A DNA stretch of 64,000 nucleotides from Paraburkholderia phytofirmans OLGA172 (lineage in GTDB: Bacteria > Pseudomonadota > Gammaproteobacteria > Burkholderiales > Burkholderiaceae): contig NZ_CP014579.1 of NCBI RefSeq assembly GCF_001634365.1, positions 1,736,001 through 1,800,000 on the forward strand, written 5' to 3'. The notes beneath the pieces were generated by a model that saw only the letters and a list, made by a program, of their open reading frames with translations, searched no databases and was not told the DNA's origin. Shown here in pieces: positions 27,202 through 36,429 of this stretch. The position numbers and the translations under genes were made by a program. The stretch's first letter is position 1. Every line of letters begins with the position of its first letter.

Positions 27202-29205
27202 TTGATCCAACGTCCTGCCACGCCGCCCACCCTCGGTCGGCCAGATGTCATCGCGCAAGCTCATGCCCGCTCGCTCGAAGTCGGTCTGCGTGCGTCGGAA
27301 ACGCCGGACTTTCATCCACTGTGCCGCCCCGCGCTGCGTGAGCTTGTCGATCGCAATCAGTCGCTCTATACCCACGCACTCCCGGTGATGGAGACCTTGC
27401 ACGCGCAGATCGTCGACACGCAAAGCATGGTGCTGCTCACCGACAATCACGGCGTGATTCTCCACAGTCTCGGTGACAGCGACTTCGTAGAAAAAGCCAA
27501 CCGCGTCGCGTTGTGTCCGGGCGTCTCATGGGCCGAAGCGGATCGCGGCACGAACGCGATCGGCACCGCGCTGGTCGACGGGCAGCCAACCGTCGTGCAC
27601 GCCGGCGAGCATTTCCTGCACGCGAACCGGATCCTCACCTGTTCGTGCGCGCCGATCGCGGATCCATTCGGGCGCACCATCGGCGCGCTCGATGTCAGCG
27701 GCGACACGCGCGGCTTCCACAAACACACGCTCGCGCTCGTGCGGATGTCGGCACAGATGATCGAAAATCATCTGTTCTCCAATCAATTCGTCGACGCCAT
27801 TCGTGTCCACTTTCACGCGCGCGCGGAATTCATCGGCACGCTATACGAAGGGCTTGCCGCGTTCGCGCCGGACGGCACGTTCCTCTCCGCGAATCGCAGC
27901 GCGCTGTTTCAATTCGGGCAGCCGCTCGCCGACCTGCAAAGACAAACCTTCGACGCATTATTCGGGATCGCATTCGCCCGGCTGCTGCAACAGATCGCCC
28001 GAGCACCAGGCGAAAGCATCGAGCTGACGTTGCCGAGCGGCGTGCGTGTGATCGCACGCGGCGAATTTGCGGTGCCGCGCTATGTGGCTTCGGCAAAAAC
28101 GCTGCCTGACGCGGCGCGTGCGGCCACTTCCAGCGGCACGCGTGCTGCGGCTCGCCCCGGCGAAGGGGCGCCACCCGCGCCGCTCGCCACACTCGAAACG
28201 CTCGATACAGGCGACGCGCAAGTGTCTGCAATCCTGCGCAGAGTCGCCAAGCTGCGCGGACGCGATATTCCCATTCTCGTACTCGGCAAAACCGGCACCG
28301 GCAAGGAATGGCTCGCTCGCGCGATCCATCACGATTCGCCGCGGCGGGCCGCGCCCTTCATCGCGCTGAATTGCGCATCGTTGCCCGATACGCTGATCGA
28401 GGCAGAATTGTTCGGCTACGAGGACGGCGCGTTCACCGGCGCAAAAAAACGCGGCAGCGTCGGCAAGATCGTGCAGGCCGACGGCGGTACGCTTTTTCTC
28501 GACGAAATCGGCGACATGCCGCTCGCCCAGCAAGTGCGCCTGATGCGCGTGCTGCAGGAGCGTACCGTCGTGCCGCTCGGCGGCACACGGGCGATTCCGG
28601 TCGATCTGCGCATCGTCTGTGCGACCCACCGCAATCTGCGCGCGATGATCGAAGAAGGCAGCTTCCGCGAAGACCTGTATTACCGGATCAACGGCCTCGC
28701 GGTCACCTTGCCGGCGCTGCGCGAGCGTAGCGATCTGGCTGCGCTGGTCGAGCGCATGCTGGCATTGCAGCCGGATGGCGAGCGTTTGCCGCGCTGCGTC
28801 TCCACTGAGGTGCTGGAGCGGTTTGCGCAATGCCGCTGGCCCGGTAATCTGCGGCAACTGGCCAACGTGCTGCGTACCGCAAGCATCATGGCCGAAGGCG
28901 CGGAGCAGATCGAACTCGAGGATTTGCCAGAGGATTTTCTGCAGGATTGCGTGAGTGATGACAAGACTAGCGGCGAGTTGCAAGTCAGCGCCAGCGCACC
29001 CTCCCTCGAGGCGACCCGCGCCTATGGCCATATCCCCTTCACAGCCGATGCGTCGAGCTCGCCCGCCCGTATGGACGAGTGGCAAATCACGCTGATCACT
29101 CAGGCGCTCGCCAGGCACAACGGCAATGTGTCCGCGGCAGCACGCGAGTTGGGACTGGCACGTAACACGGTATACCGGTACTTGCGCCAGAGCAGCGCGA
29201 CTTGA
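27202..29205 (+). CDS. Sigma-54-dependent activator, AcoR-like
   Basis: An enhancer-binding protein of about 667 residues. A TTG start at 27202 is preferred because GGAGA precedes it and the N-terminus then reads (M)IQRPATPPTLGRP; a GTG at 27160 is the alternative. A GAF sensor domain spans ~80-220 (TDNHGVILHSLGDSDF, GTNAIGTALV). The AAA+ domain has Walker A GKTGTGKE, the sigma-54 contact loop DGAFTGAKKRG, Walker B GGTLFLDEIGDM, and a C-terminal Fis-type helix-turn-helix (ALARHNGNVSAAARELGLAR). The layout matches AcoR, the acetoin-catabolism activator. No aco enzymes lie nearby, so its targets are elsewhere or different. Confidence 0.9.
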   Translation: MIQRPATPPTLGRPDVIAQAHARSLEVGLRASETPDFHPLCRPALRELVDRNQSLYTHALPVMETLHAQIVDTQSMVLLTDNHGVILHSLGDSDFVEKANRVALCPGVSWAEADRGTNAIGTALVDGQPTVVHAGEHFLHANRILTCSCAPIADPFGRTIGALDVSGDTRGFHKHTLALVRMSAQMIENHLFSNQFVDAIRVHFHARAEFIGTLYEGLAAFAPDGTFLSANRSALFQFGQPLADLQRQTFDALFGIAFARLLQQIARAPGESIELTLPSGVRVIARGEFAVPRYVASAKTLPDAARAATSSGTRAAARPGEGAPPAPLATLETLDTGDAQVSAILRRVAKLRGRDIPILVLGKTGTGKEWLARAIHHDSPRRAAPFIALNCASLPDTLIEAELFGYEDGAFTGAKKRGSVGKIVQADGGTLFLDEIGDMPLAQQVRLMRVLQERTVVPLGGTRAIPVDLRIVCATHRNLRAMIEEGSFREDLYYRINGLAVTLPALRERSDLAALVERMLALQPDGERLPRCVSTEVLERFAQCRWPGNLRQLANVLRTASIMAEGAEQIELEDLPEDFLQDCVSDDKTSGELQVSASAPSLEATRAYGHIPFTADASSSPARMDEWQITLITQALARHNGNVSAAARELGLARNTVYRYLRQSSAT

Positions 29206-29354
29206 CTCCATGGAAGGAGATCGAACGCTATCATCGCCAACAAAAAATTACACAAGCCTTACCTTCACAGGGCTCCGGTTACCATCCTGCTAACCGGTTG
29301 CCGTGTACAGTCGGTGTTTGACCTCTCGCTCAGCCTTGTCGCATCCATTCATCC

Positions 29355-29687
29355 ATGCCTGACACCCAAAGCCTTTTTCTCGTTCGCGTCGAACCCCTTG
29401 GCCAAAGTTTCGAAGCGCCCGATTCGCTCACGATCCTCGAAGCCGCCGCCTTCGCGAATCTGCGTCTGCCGCGCTCGTGCCGCAACGGTACGTGCCGGAC
29501 GTGCCTATGCAAAATGACGGCGGGACGCGTGCGCTACACGATCGAATGGCCGGGTTTGAGTCGCGAAGAGAAAGCGGAGGGCTACATTCTGCCGTGCGTG
29601 GCGATCGCGGAAACCGACGTGGTGATCGAAGCGCCGGATGCGGTTGAATTACAGCAGCCCAGCGGGCAGCATCGCCTTCGGCCTTAA
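29355..29687 (+). CDS. 2Fe-2S ferredoxin (plant type)
   Basis: A 110-residue electron carrier with the plant-type cluster motif C-x4-C-x2-C in SCRNGTCRTCLCKM and the distant fourth Cys in YILPCVAIAETDV. The first half (DSLTILEAAAFANLRLPRS) is the ubiquitin-like fold entry. It stands alone with no oxygenase or reductase next to it, so its partner is unknown. Its stop codon overlaps that of the convergent YqaE-like gene: TTAA at 29684-29687 serves both. Confidence 0.92.
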   Translation: MPDTQSLFLVRVEPLGQSFEAPDSLTILEAAAFANLRLPRSCRNGTCRTCLCKMTAGRVRYTIEWPGLSREEKAEGYILPCVAIAETDVVIEAPDAVELQQPSGQHRLRP

Positions 29688-29878
29688 CGGCCGTTGCCCA
29701 TCGCGCGGGCGATTTTTTTGTCGGTGTTGTACTGGCTCAACGCATACACCGACCAGATCGCTGCCGGAATCCAGCCTATCAGCGTGACCTGCAAGATCAG
29801 GCAGATGATCCCGGCAAACGGCCGGCCGATCGTGAAGAACTGAAACCACGGCAGAATGATGGCAAGCAATAGACGCAT
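29684..29878 (-). CDS. YqaE/Pmp3 family membrane protein
   Basis: A 64-residue proteolipid with two transmembrane helices: RLLLAIILPWFQFFTIGRPF and ICLILQVTLIGWIPAAIWSV, then a polar tail YNTDKKIARAMGNGR. The family (PF01679) affects membrane potential and cation tolerance in yeast; the bacterial role is unclear. It overlaps the ferredoxin stop codon tail to tail. Confidence 0.92.
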   Translation of the reverse strand: MRLLLAIILPWFQFFTIGRPFAGIICLILQVTLIGWIPAAIWSVYALSQYNTDKKIARAMGNGR

Positions 29879-29958
29879 TCAGATTTCCTGTTTGTATTGA
29901 CCTGGCAGTAAGCGTTCTTCGGGTGCGATCGCGCTGGCGATCGTTTGAACGAGCCGGC

Positions 29959-30153
29959 CTAATTGATCGGCGCGAAGCGCGGCACCTTGGTGCCGTCGAT
30001 TTCGACCAGCTCGAAAAACACCGAAGCCGGACGCGTCCAGATCGTACCATTGCTGGCTTTGTAGACGATCATTGTGACCGTCGGATCGGACTCCAGCGTG
30101 GCCTCGCAAACCAGCTCGTAAAGGCCGCCTTTGTAGTGTCGATAACGCACCAT
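29959..30153 (-). CDS. DUF1653 family protein
   Basis: 64 residues: RYRHYKGGLYELVCEATLES, MIVYKASNGTIWTRPASVFF and ELVEIDGTKVPRFAPI fit DUF1653, a small all-beta domain whose opening YRHYKGxxYxV is diagnostic. The function is unknown. It has an AGGAG before the start and lies 80 bp upstream of the YqaE-like gene on the same strand. Confidence 0.9.
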   Translation of the reverse strand: MVRYRHYKGGLYELVCEATLESDPTVTMIVYKASNGTIWTRPASVFFELVEIDGTKVPRFAPIN

Positions 30154-30344
30154 TCAACTACTCCTGTCCGGATCAACGGAATTTTTATAAACGGGCCGAC
30201 GTCCTCCGAAACAGAGCACGTGGTTGTGTTGCGACCGTCATTTTAAACCCGCGCCGCCGCGCGAACGATCACGGATGCAGGCTAATGCGGCCGCCATCGA
30301 CAGCCGCGATGCGTGGCTGCCCGAACAGTGGCAGACGCCAGCGT

Positions 30345-31691
30345 TTAGAGGAACCAGCGGTATTCCCGCGCGCTCACCTCGTTCATGAAATCCAGATGGT
30401 CCTGGCGTTTGTTCTCGCAGTAGACCATCACGAACTCTTCACCCATTCCCTCGCGCACCACCGGATGATTCTGCATCGCGGCAACAGCCGCGAGCATGTC
30501 TTGCGGAAAGTCGATCCCGCTCCTGCGGTCTTCGTTGAGCGGCGCGATGGGTTCGCGGCCAGCATCCAGCCCGTGTTCCATGCCTGTGAGAATGGCAGCC
30601 AGTACAAGGTAAGGGTTCGCATCGGCACCCGCCAGGCGGTGTTCGATGCGCAGGTTACGGTCATCCGATTCGGGAATGCGAATGCAGGCGTCGCGGTCTT
30701 CGAAGCCCCAGTTGCCACGGCTGGCAGCATTCGCTTTCCAGCCATAGCGGCGAAAAGCGTTGTGATTGGCAGCGAAGACCGGCATGCAATGCGGCAGCAG
30801 TGCGAGGCACCCGGCCACCGCGTGGCGCAGCGGGCGCTGGCCGTCTACGGCCAGCAGGTTGTGGCCCGCCTCGTCGTAGAGACTCACATGCACATGCATG
30901 CCGCTGCCCGGCGCATGCAGATAGGGCTTGCTCATGAAGCTGGCGCGATAGCCGTGCTTCATCGCCACGCCGCGCGTGCTGCGGCAGAACAAGGCGGCCC
31001 AGTCCGCCGCGCACAGGCCATCGTCGTTGTGTCCAAAGTTGATCTCGAACTGCCCCGGTCCGAGTTCGGCGGTGATCACGGTAGCGTCCACACCCTGCTC
31101 GCGCGTAGCTTCGACCATCTGATTGAGCACGCCGGAGAACCGCGACAGCCGCTCGATATGCATGTTCGGCTGGTCGTCCCTGTCGTCGCAGAACGGGTCG
31201 CGCGGGAACTGCGGCAGACCGTCCGCGAGCCTGGCGTCGAACAGGTAAAACTCCAGCTCGAAGGCTACGACCGGGCGGATACCGCGCCGCTCAAAGCGTT
31301 TCAGCACGCGCGCCAGGACCTCGCGCGGCTCGAACTCGATGGGCGCCGCGGTGCCGTCCGAGCTGATCAGCATCTGCCCCAACGGCTGACTTTCCCATCG
31401 CACAGGCTTGAGGGTGCCGGCAATCAGGCGACGCACCGCATCCGGGTCGCCGTCGTTGAAGCAATAGTCGCCGATCGGGTACAAGCCGCCCTGCGCACCC
31501 AGCAGGATGCAGTTCTGCGGCAGCTTCAGGAGACTGCCGGCTGCGACCTTCTCGAGCATGTCCACGGGGTATCGCTTGCCGTAGAAGTGCCCGGGGATAT
31601 CCAGGCAAATGAGGTCGACGTAACGCACCTCGGGATAGGCCGCGCGGAAGGCCCGCACTTCGCTAAGCAGGTCGGCGCCGGGGGAAGTCAT
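30345..31691 (-). CDS. puuA: Glutamine synthetase-like gamma-glutamylpolyamine synthetase
   Basis: 448 residues, glutamine synthetase fold. The ATG at 31691 follows AAGGA; the frame opens earlier at 31793 without a site. Family motifs: VAFELEFYLFD (metal-binding Glu), ITAELGPGQFEINFGH, and HAPGSGMHVHVSLYDEAGHN carrying the catalytic His pair, then RIEHRLAGADANPYLVLAAI. It is the type that ligates glutamate to amines such as putrescine (PuuA, SpuI) rather than ammonia. A FAD oxidase and an XRE-cupin regulator follow the Puu arrangement upstream on the same strand. The exact amine is not known. Confidence 0.85.
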   Translation of the reverse strand: MTSPGADLLSEVRAFRAAYPEVRYVDLICLDIPGHFYGKRYPVDMLEKVAAGSLLKLPQNCILLGAQGGLYPIGDYCFNDGDPDAVRRLIAGTLKPVRWESQPLGQMLISSDGTAAPIEFEPREVLARVLKRFERRGIRPVVAFELEFYLFDARLADGLPQFPRDPFCDDRDDQPNMHIERLSRFSGVLNQMVEATREQGVDATVITAELGPGQFEINFGHNDDGLCAADWAALFCRSTRGVAMKHGYRASFMSKPYLHAPGSGMHVHVSLYDEAGHNLLAVDGQRPLRHAVAGCLALLPHCMPVFAANHNAFRRYGWKANAASRGNWGFEDRDACIRIPESDDRNLRIEHRLAGADANPYLVLAAILTGMEHGLDAGREPIAPLNEDRRSGIDFPQDMLAAVAAMQNHPVVREGMGEEFVMVYCENKRQDHLDFMNEVSAREYRWFL

Positions 31692-31866
31692 GGTGTTGTC
31701 CTTCTCACGCAAAAGGTGATGATCCAGATTCGGTTCAAAGTTGCCGTAGACCGCGGCGCGCACGTCGACAGCATAACGGGATGTAGCATTCACAAAATTA
31801 TTGATTAGTCATCCGAATTTCAAATCAGCGTAGCGTCCCCCGCTACGTCCAGGTTCGGCCTGAATT

Positions 31867-32424
31867 CTAGGTGAACACCCAAAGTACCCGCGTGGGTTCG
31901 TCGGAGAGATTGGCATAGCGGAACCGGGCGTGCGCCGGCACCTGGAAGCCGTCGTTCGGGCCGAGGGTCACCGGCTGCACCTCGTCTTCCAGCCAGATAG
32001 TCAACTCGCCTTCGAGAACGAAGCCACCTTGCTCGTCGCTGTCGTTCAAAGGTCTATCACCGCTGCTGGCGCCGGGGGCCAGATGGCTTTCCAGCATCGA
32101 AAAGCCCGCGGACATGTTCGGCGACACCAGCACGTCGGTCACGCCCTCGGCGTAATAGAGCGTGCGGCGTTCATCCGGCCGGGTCACCCAAGGCAGCGCG
32201 CGCGGCTTGCTCAGGCTATAAAAATAGGTGGTGGGTACGCCGAGCGCCTCACCGATGGCGGTCAGGTCGCCCACGGTCGGACGCGACAGGCCGCGCTCGA
32301 TCTGGGAGAGGAAACCCACCGAGCGGCCGATCTTTTCCGCCAATGCGCCCAAGGTCACCTTCTTATGCTTGCGCAGGTCCCGGATCAGTATCGCGAGACC
32401 TTCAATTTCTTCCTGCTTGTTCAT
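31867..32424 (-). CDS. puuR: XRE-cupin transcriptional regulator (PuuR-like)
   Basis: 185 residues. The helix-turn-helix (about residues 10-65) is KVTLGALAEKIGRSVGFLSQ then IERGLSRPTVGDL. The C-terminal cupin (about 105-183) has GGFVLEGELTIWLEDEV and the final FRYANLSDEPTRVLWVF. PuuR binds putrescine and represses polyamine use. It sits between the FAD oxidase (15 bp after that gene's stop) and the glutamine-synthetase-like gene, all on the minus strand. The AT-rich gap 31692-31866 before the synthetase gene is a likely operator region. Confidence 0.85.
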   Translation of the reverse strand: MNKQEEIEGLAILIRDLRKHKKVTLGALAEKIGRSVGFLSQIERGLSRPTVGDLTAIGEALGVPTTYFYSLSKPRALPWVTRPDERRTLYYAEGVTDVLVSPNMSAGFSMLESHLAPGASSGDRPLNDSDEQGGFVLEGELTIWLEDEVQPVTLGPNDGFQVPAHARFRYANLSDEPTRVLWVFT

Positions 32425-32439
32425 CTTCTGCCTCTTCTT

Positions 32440-33729
32440 TCAGACTCTATCGCGCAGACGATACCAGGTCTTGCCCATGACCTCCAACGGCGCCGCCAGC
32501 AGCGCTCCGCCGGGAAAACGCGGATTGTCGATGGACTGATACAGGCCCAGCAGTTCGTCGTCACCGAGGATGGCGTCGGCGACTGCCCGGGCAGCGGCGA
32601 GCGTGGGGAGCACGCCGTGCCCCGAAAAGCCTTGCAGCCAGTAGCGCTCCCCTTGTCGGCCAATATCCGGTGTGCGTTTCATGCTGATATCGATATGCCC
32701 GCCCCAGGCAAACTCCAGGTCGACCCCGCGCAGCTGCGGGAACGCCTGCTCCAGGTAGGGCCGGGTGGCCGCTGCAATATCCTTTGGGATGCCGCCCGCA
32801 TACGTGCAGCCGCCGCCGAATAGCAGGCGGTTATCAGGACTTAAGCGGAAGTAGTCGGGAACGAACTGGTTGTCGATCACGCAACTGTTGCGCGGCAGCA
32901 GCGAACGCGCCACGTCCGGCCGCAGCGGCGACGTGGCCACCTGATACGTTCCGACCGGCAGCATTCGCCTGGAGAGTTTTCGATCGAGGCGGTCGATATA
33001 CGCATTGCAGGCGAGCACCAGCGCGTCCGCGCGCACCTCCCCCTTGTCGGTGCGCACGACATAACCGGCAGGCGTTTCGCGGTAGTCCAGCACGTGGCTC
33101 TGCTCGAAGATGCGTCCACCTGCCTGTTCGATCGCCGCTGCCAGGCCTTGGGCTAGCTTCAATGGATTCAGGTGGCCCGCCTCGGGATCGTAGAGTGCCG
33201 CATGGTAACGCTCGCTCGCAATCCACTCCGGCATCTCCGCGCGAGGAATGAAGCGCATCCGGCCGTAGCCCCACTTCTCCTCCGCCTCCCGCTGGGCTTC
33301 CCGCAGAAGGGCAACGCGGCGCGGCAACACCGCCGCCCATAGACTGCCGATGCGGTAGTCAGCATCAAAGCCATGCCGCTCTGGCAGCTCGCGGATCTCC
33401 CCTGCGGCCCAGCGCATGCTGTCCCACAGTTGGCGGGCACGTTCCAGCCCCAGCGCAGCCTCCAGCGGCGGCATATCGCATGACCACCCGAGCAGTGCCT
33501 GGCCCCCATTGCGCCCGGACGCCGCCCAGGCCACACGGCTGGCCTCGAGCAAGGTGACGCGCTTGCCTGCGAGAGCAAGGCGCAGCGCCGTGTGCAAGCC
33601 GCTGAAACCTGCGCCGACGATTAACACCTCCGTGTCCAAACGCTCTTCCAGAGTCGGGCGCAGTGGAATCGGGCCTGGATAGGTGCGGGCGTAGTAGCTC
33701 GCGACGTGCTCGGCGGACTGATGGAACAT
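32440..33729 (-). CDS. puuB: FAD-dependent gamma-glutamylputrescine oxidase-like enzyme
   Basis: A 429-residue DadA/glycine-oxidase-type flavoprotein. The ADP-binding site is TEVLIVGAGFSGLHTALRLA, followed by ASGRNGGQALLGW, the covalent-flavin-family region. The substrate domain includes YDPEAGHLNPLKLAQGLA, and the C-terminal FAD contact is QGFSGHGVLPTLAAARAVA. PuuB oxidises gamma-glutamylputrescine to the aldehyde with peroxide release. It is the first gene of the three-gene set. Upstream (33731-33790) is a very AT-rich block with ATTCAATCATTAATTTCATG-type sequence, a likely promoter and repressor site. Confidence 0.85.
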   Translation of the reverse strand: MFHQSAEHVASYYARTYPGPIPLRPTLEERLDTEVLIVGAGFSGLHTALRLALAGKRVTLLEASRVAWAASGRNGGQALLGWSCDMPPLEAALGLERARQLWDSMRWAAGEIRELPERHGFDADYRIGSLWAAVLPRRVALLREAQREAEEKWGYGRMRFIPRAEMPEWIASERYHAALYDPEAGHLNPLKLAQGLAAAIEQAGGRIFEQSHVLDYRETPAGYVVRTDKGEVRADALVLACNAYIDRLDRKLSRRMLPVGTYQVATSPLRPDVARSLLPRNSCVIDNQFVPDYFRLSPDNRLLFGGGCTYAGGIPKDIAAATRPYLEQAFPQLRGVDLEFAWGGHIDISMKRTPDIGRQGERYWLQGFSGHGVLPTLAAARAVADAILGDDELLGLYQSIDNPRFPGGALLAAPLEVMGKTWYRLRDRV

Positions 33730-33790
33730 CGGCGTTTTTTCGTGAAAAATTCAATCATTAATTTCATGAAAAAATAACATCAATTTTTCA

Positions 33791-34018
33791 ATGAGGCAAG
33801 CAGCAGCTATGAGCCCCTTGATGTGGCAAGTCAAGTCGATGGAAGAAGCCATCGAATGGGTCAAGCGCTGCCCCAATCCAATGGAAGGCGATTCCGAAAT
33901 CGAAATTCGCCAGCTATTCGAAGCCGACGATTTCGGCGCAGAATTGACACCCGAACTGCGGGCTCAGGAAGAGCGCTTGCGGGCTCAGGCCGAAGGCAGC
34001 GCGAACAAGCCGCGTTGA
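33791..34018 (+). pseudogene. C-terminal remnant of a YciI-related (DGPF) protein
   Basis: The residues from MWQVKSMEEAIEWVKRCPNP through SEIEIRQLFEADDFG match the second half of YCII-related proteins of the DGPF type, in which this segment follows DGPFAETKE. That first half, including the catalytic His-Asp region, is absent. Instead the frame begins with unrelated codons at the edge of the puuB control region. The tail (ELRAQEERLRAQAEG) is complete. It is probably a truncated gene left by a rearrangement. Confidence 0.65.
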
Positions 34019-34171
34019 TGCCGGGGGCGCGGTGGCGCCGCACAGGGCGATCGCTCCCGTGTCATTCACTTTGGCACTCGCCATCAGGAGCACAGGCAAC
34101 AGGCGCGCAATCCAGCCACCTAGGCCCCGGTCAAGCAACGTCACGCCTTCGTGACACCAGTGAGGACAATA

Positions 34172-34576
34172 ATGACTCTCGCGATCGCAAGCGCCATCTC
34201 GGACGCAGATGCACCCAACTATCTTGTCAAAGTCGATGCGGGCACGCACAGCCTGCTCGGCGATGAAGGGCCGCGCGAAGGGGGGCAGGATAGCGGCCCC
34301 GCCCCCTTTGAATTCGTGCTCTCGGGTCTCGCGGCGTGCACCGCTGCCACGCTCAGGATGTATATGCAGAAGAAAGCATGGCCGGGCGGCCGGATCAAAG
34401 TCGACACGGAATTGCACGTCGAGCGCGACGGCGGTCAATTCATTCGGCGTACCGTATCCGTCGATGGGCCCCTCGACGATAGCCAGCGGACCCGCCTTGC
34501 CGAAATTTGCGAGAAGACACCGGTCACCCTGTTCATCAAACGAGGAACACGGATCGATACGGCAATGCAGTGGTGA
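34172..34576 (+). CDS. OsmC family protein
   Basis: 134 residues. The ATG at 34172 follows GAGGA; an upstream GTG at 34151 has no site. The OsmC/Ohr fold dimer usually reduces organic hydroperoxides with two cysteines. The first is present in LSGLAACTAATLRMYMQKKA. At the second, normally in a K-C-P-V motif, the protein has EKTPVTLFIKRG, with a Cys three residues earlier in EICEKT. The peroxidase reaction is therefore uncertain. It stands alone. Confidence 0.85.
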   Translation: MTLAIASAISDADAPNYLVKVDAGTHSLLGDEGPREGGQDSGPAPFEFVLSGLAACTAATLRMYMQKKAWPGGRIKVDTELHVERDGGQFIRRTVSVDGPLDDSQRTRLAEICEKTPVTLFIKRGTRIDTAMQW

Positions 34577-34669
34577 CACGGCGCGCCTCGTTACGCCGGT
34601 ATCGAACGCCGCTCGCGGTCAGCCAAGCCGTGAAAACCACCGCGCCATCCCGCTGCGATTTGAGCACGG

Positions 34670-35314
34670 TCAGCCGCCCTCTTTCATCTGCTTAAGAATC
34701 TTGTAGACGGTGGCGCGCCCCATCGTCAGCACAGCGGCCACATAGTTCGCGGAACTGCGGCCGCGAAACGCGCCCTGCGCATGCAGCGCCTCGACAATTT
34801 CCCGCTTGTGCTCGCGCGTGAGCGCATTGACGCCGATTTGCCGCTCGCGCAGCCAGGTGTGCAGAAAGGTGTTGATGCGGTCCTGCCAGTCGTCGCGGAA
34901 CAGTTCCTCGGCAGGCGCGTCGGTCAGATTGCCGCCCTTGATGAACAGATCGAGCGTGGAGCGCACATCTTCGAACACGGCGATGTTGAAGTTGACGCAC
35001 AGCATGCCGGCCGGCTTGCCCTCGTCGTCGAACAGGATGTTGCTCACGCAGCGCATGCGACGGCCGTCCCAATTGAGCTTCTCGTACGGCCCGATCGTCC
35101 GGCCGCGCGCCGCGTAGTGGACTTCATCGAGCACCGAGGGGCCGCCGACTTCGAGCTTCGACAGATTGTTCACGAGATAGGCGATGGTCTGATCGCGCAG
35201 GTCGTGAATCACGACTTCGGCACACGGATAGAACAGCGCCGCGATGCCGTCTGCAATGGGTGCGTAGCGGTCCAGCAGCAGGTCTTTCACGGGAGAGACG
35301 GTTGTCTTGCGCAT
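34670..35314 (-). CDS. YheO/DauR-like transcriptional regulator
   Basis: 214 residues starting at 35314 (MRKTTVSPVKDLLLDRYAPI). The N-terminal PAS-like YheO domain includes IADGIAALFYPCAEVVIHDL, RTIGPYEKLNWDGRRMRCV and GKPAGMLCVNFNIAVF. The C-terminal helix-turn-helix is REIVEALHAQGAFRGRSSAN then YVAAVLTMGRATVYKILK. E. coli DauR of this family represses D-arginine use. The frame is open to 35443, but that part is Pro/Leu-rich and lacks a site. No enzyme gene is adjacent, so targets are unknown. Confidence 0.87.
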   Translation of the reverse strand: MRKTTVSPVKDLLLDRYAPIADGIAALFYPCAEVVIHDLRDQTIAYLVNNLSKLEVGGPSVLDEVHYAARGRTIGPYEKLNWDGRRMRCVSNILFDDEGKPAGMLCVNFNIAVFEDVRSTLDLFIKGGNLTDAPAEELFRDDWQDRINTFLHTWLRERQIGVNALTREHKREIVEALHAQGAFRGRSSANYVAAVLTMGRATVYKILKQMKEGG

Positions 35315-36012
35315 TGAGAAGTCGCAGGGTTCGAGGGATGCGGCGCTGCCTTCGCCCAAATGAGCCAATCGGGGCGCCAAGGTCATCGCCGGCAGGCAGG
35401 GCAAGCAAACGATGCCGGGCAGCCAGGCGGGGCAACGCGCCATTGTAACGACCCCAATCGGCGGCCGCGACCGCGACGGCGTGGCGCTCCCTCATACACG
35501 GCGTGCCGGCCATACCCCGGCGCGCCGTTCGCGGCAGCCTTTTCTTGCCCAACACCCCGCCGGCTGGGCGGTTTGCCCGCGCGCGGAACTTTTTGCTATC
35601 CAATTAGCCCCATTTAGTGCATCATATTGGAATAGCTGTATTGCGCGTCCGCACTATCTGTAATGCAAGCGGCAGTACCAAGCACAGTATCAATCGGCGT
35701 CTCCGCACCACCCCCGACTGTTCGACCGCTGCCTGTCGGCGATCCCGTCACTCCGGCAATGCGCCGCCTGCATTCGCCGTCGCGAGTTGTGCAGCTGAGT
35801 AGTTCATTTACGCGCCCGATGTCTGCGCGACATCAGCGTGTTTCTTCTCCATCGAATCCGCGACTTTGCGCGGCCGCGCTCATGCCCTTGACATTGGGCC
35901 TGTGCCAACCTTTTTCCATGGCGGCGCGCCCCAAGGTGCTGCGCTGCCGGGCCTGTTGTGGCGCGCGTAACACGCGTGACACGGGGGCCACGTAATACAG
36001 GACACGTGCCTC
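35315..36012. other. Gap between YheO-like regulator and the gene before infA
   Basis: About 700 bp without a convincing gene. A plus-strand frame at 35663-35995 is Pro/Ser/Arg-rich with no ribosome-binding site and is taken as chance. The stretch 35590-35660 is AT-rich (CCAATTAGCCCCATTTAGTG) and could hold a promoter. Confidence 0.4.
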
Positions 36013-36294
36013 ATGAATTCAGCTGTCAAGACGTACAAGGGTTACGAAATTCACCCGCTCGTCTATCCGCGCCGCCCGGCGGACGGTCAGACGGGCCGCA
36101 ATCCGGACGCAGGCTACGACGCGTCGGTGCGCATCTGCCGCGTGGGCGCCAATCCGGCAGCCGACGGGCGTGTGTTCCGTCTGCAGTATCTGTTTCCGTT
36201 CGACGGCACGGGCAAGGCGCGCATTGCGTGCATGGCCCACGCCGAACAATTGATCGACGGCCGTGTAGACGGCCAGTCCGTCGCCGATCTTTGA
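36013..36294 (+). CDS. Hypothetical protein
   Basis: 93 residues: MNSAVKTYKGYEIHPLVYPR, DAGYDASVRICRVGANPAAD and RVFRLQYLFPFDGTGKARIA. It has the look of a small conserved cytoplasmic protein, with the alternating pattern of a beta-rich fold, but I cannot name a family. It ends 135 bp before infA on the same strand. Confidence 0.65.
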   Translation: MNSAVKTYKGYEIHPLVYPRRPADGQTGRNPDAGYDASVRICRVGANPAADGRVFRLQYLFPFDGTGKARIACMAHAEQLIDGRVDGQSVADL

Positions 36295-36429
36295 GCGGTA
36301 CTATCAGCGAATCCGCTGTGACCGCAACACAGTTGGCCTGAAAGCCAACTGTCAACCGTATCAGATGTTGCGCCAGGCGGCTCAGCCGTGCGGCCAACGC
36401 CCACTTATCCCATCGACCAGGAGTTATGC

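Noticed and set aside
30285..31808. Plus-strand open frame of about 507 codons opposite the glutamine-synthetase-like gene
   Set aside because: It mirrors a gene with clear catalytic motifs, its own residues are Val/Ala/His/Arg-rich with no motif, and such antisense frames are common in high-GC DNA.
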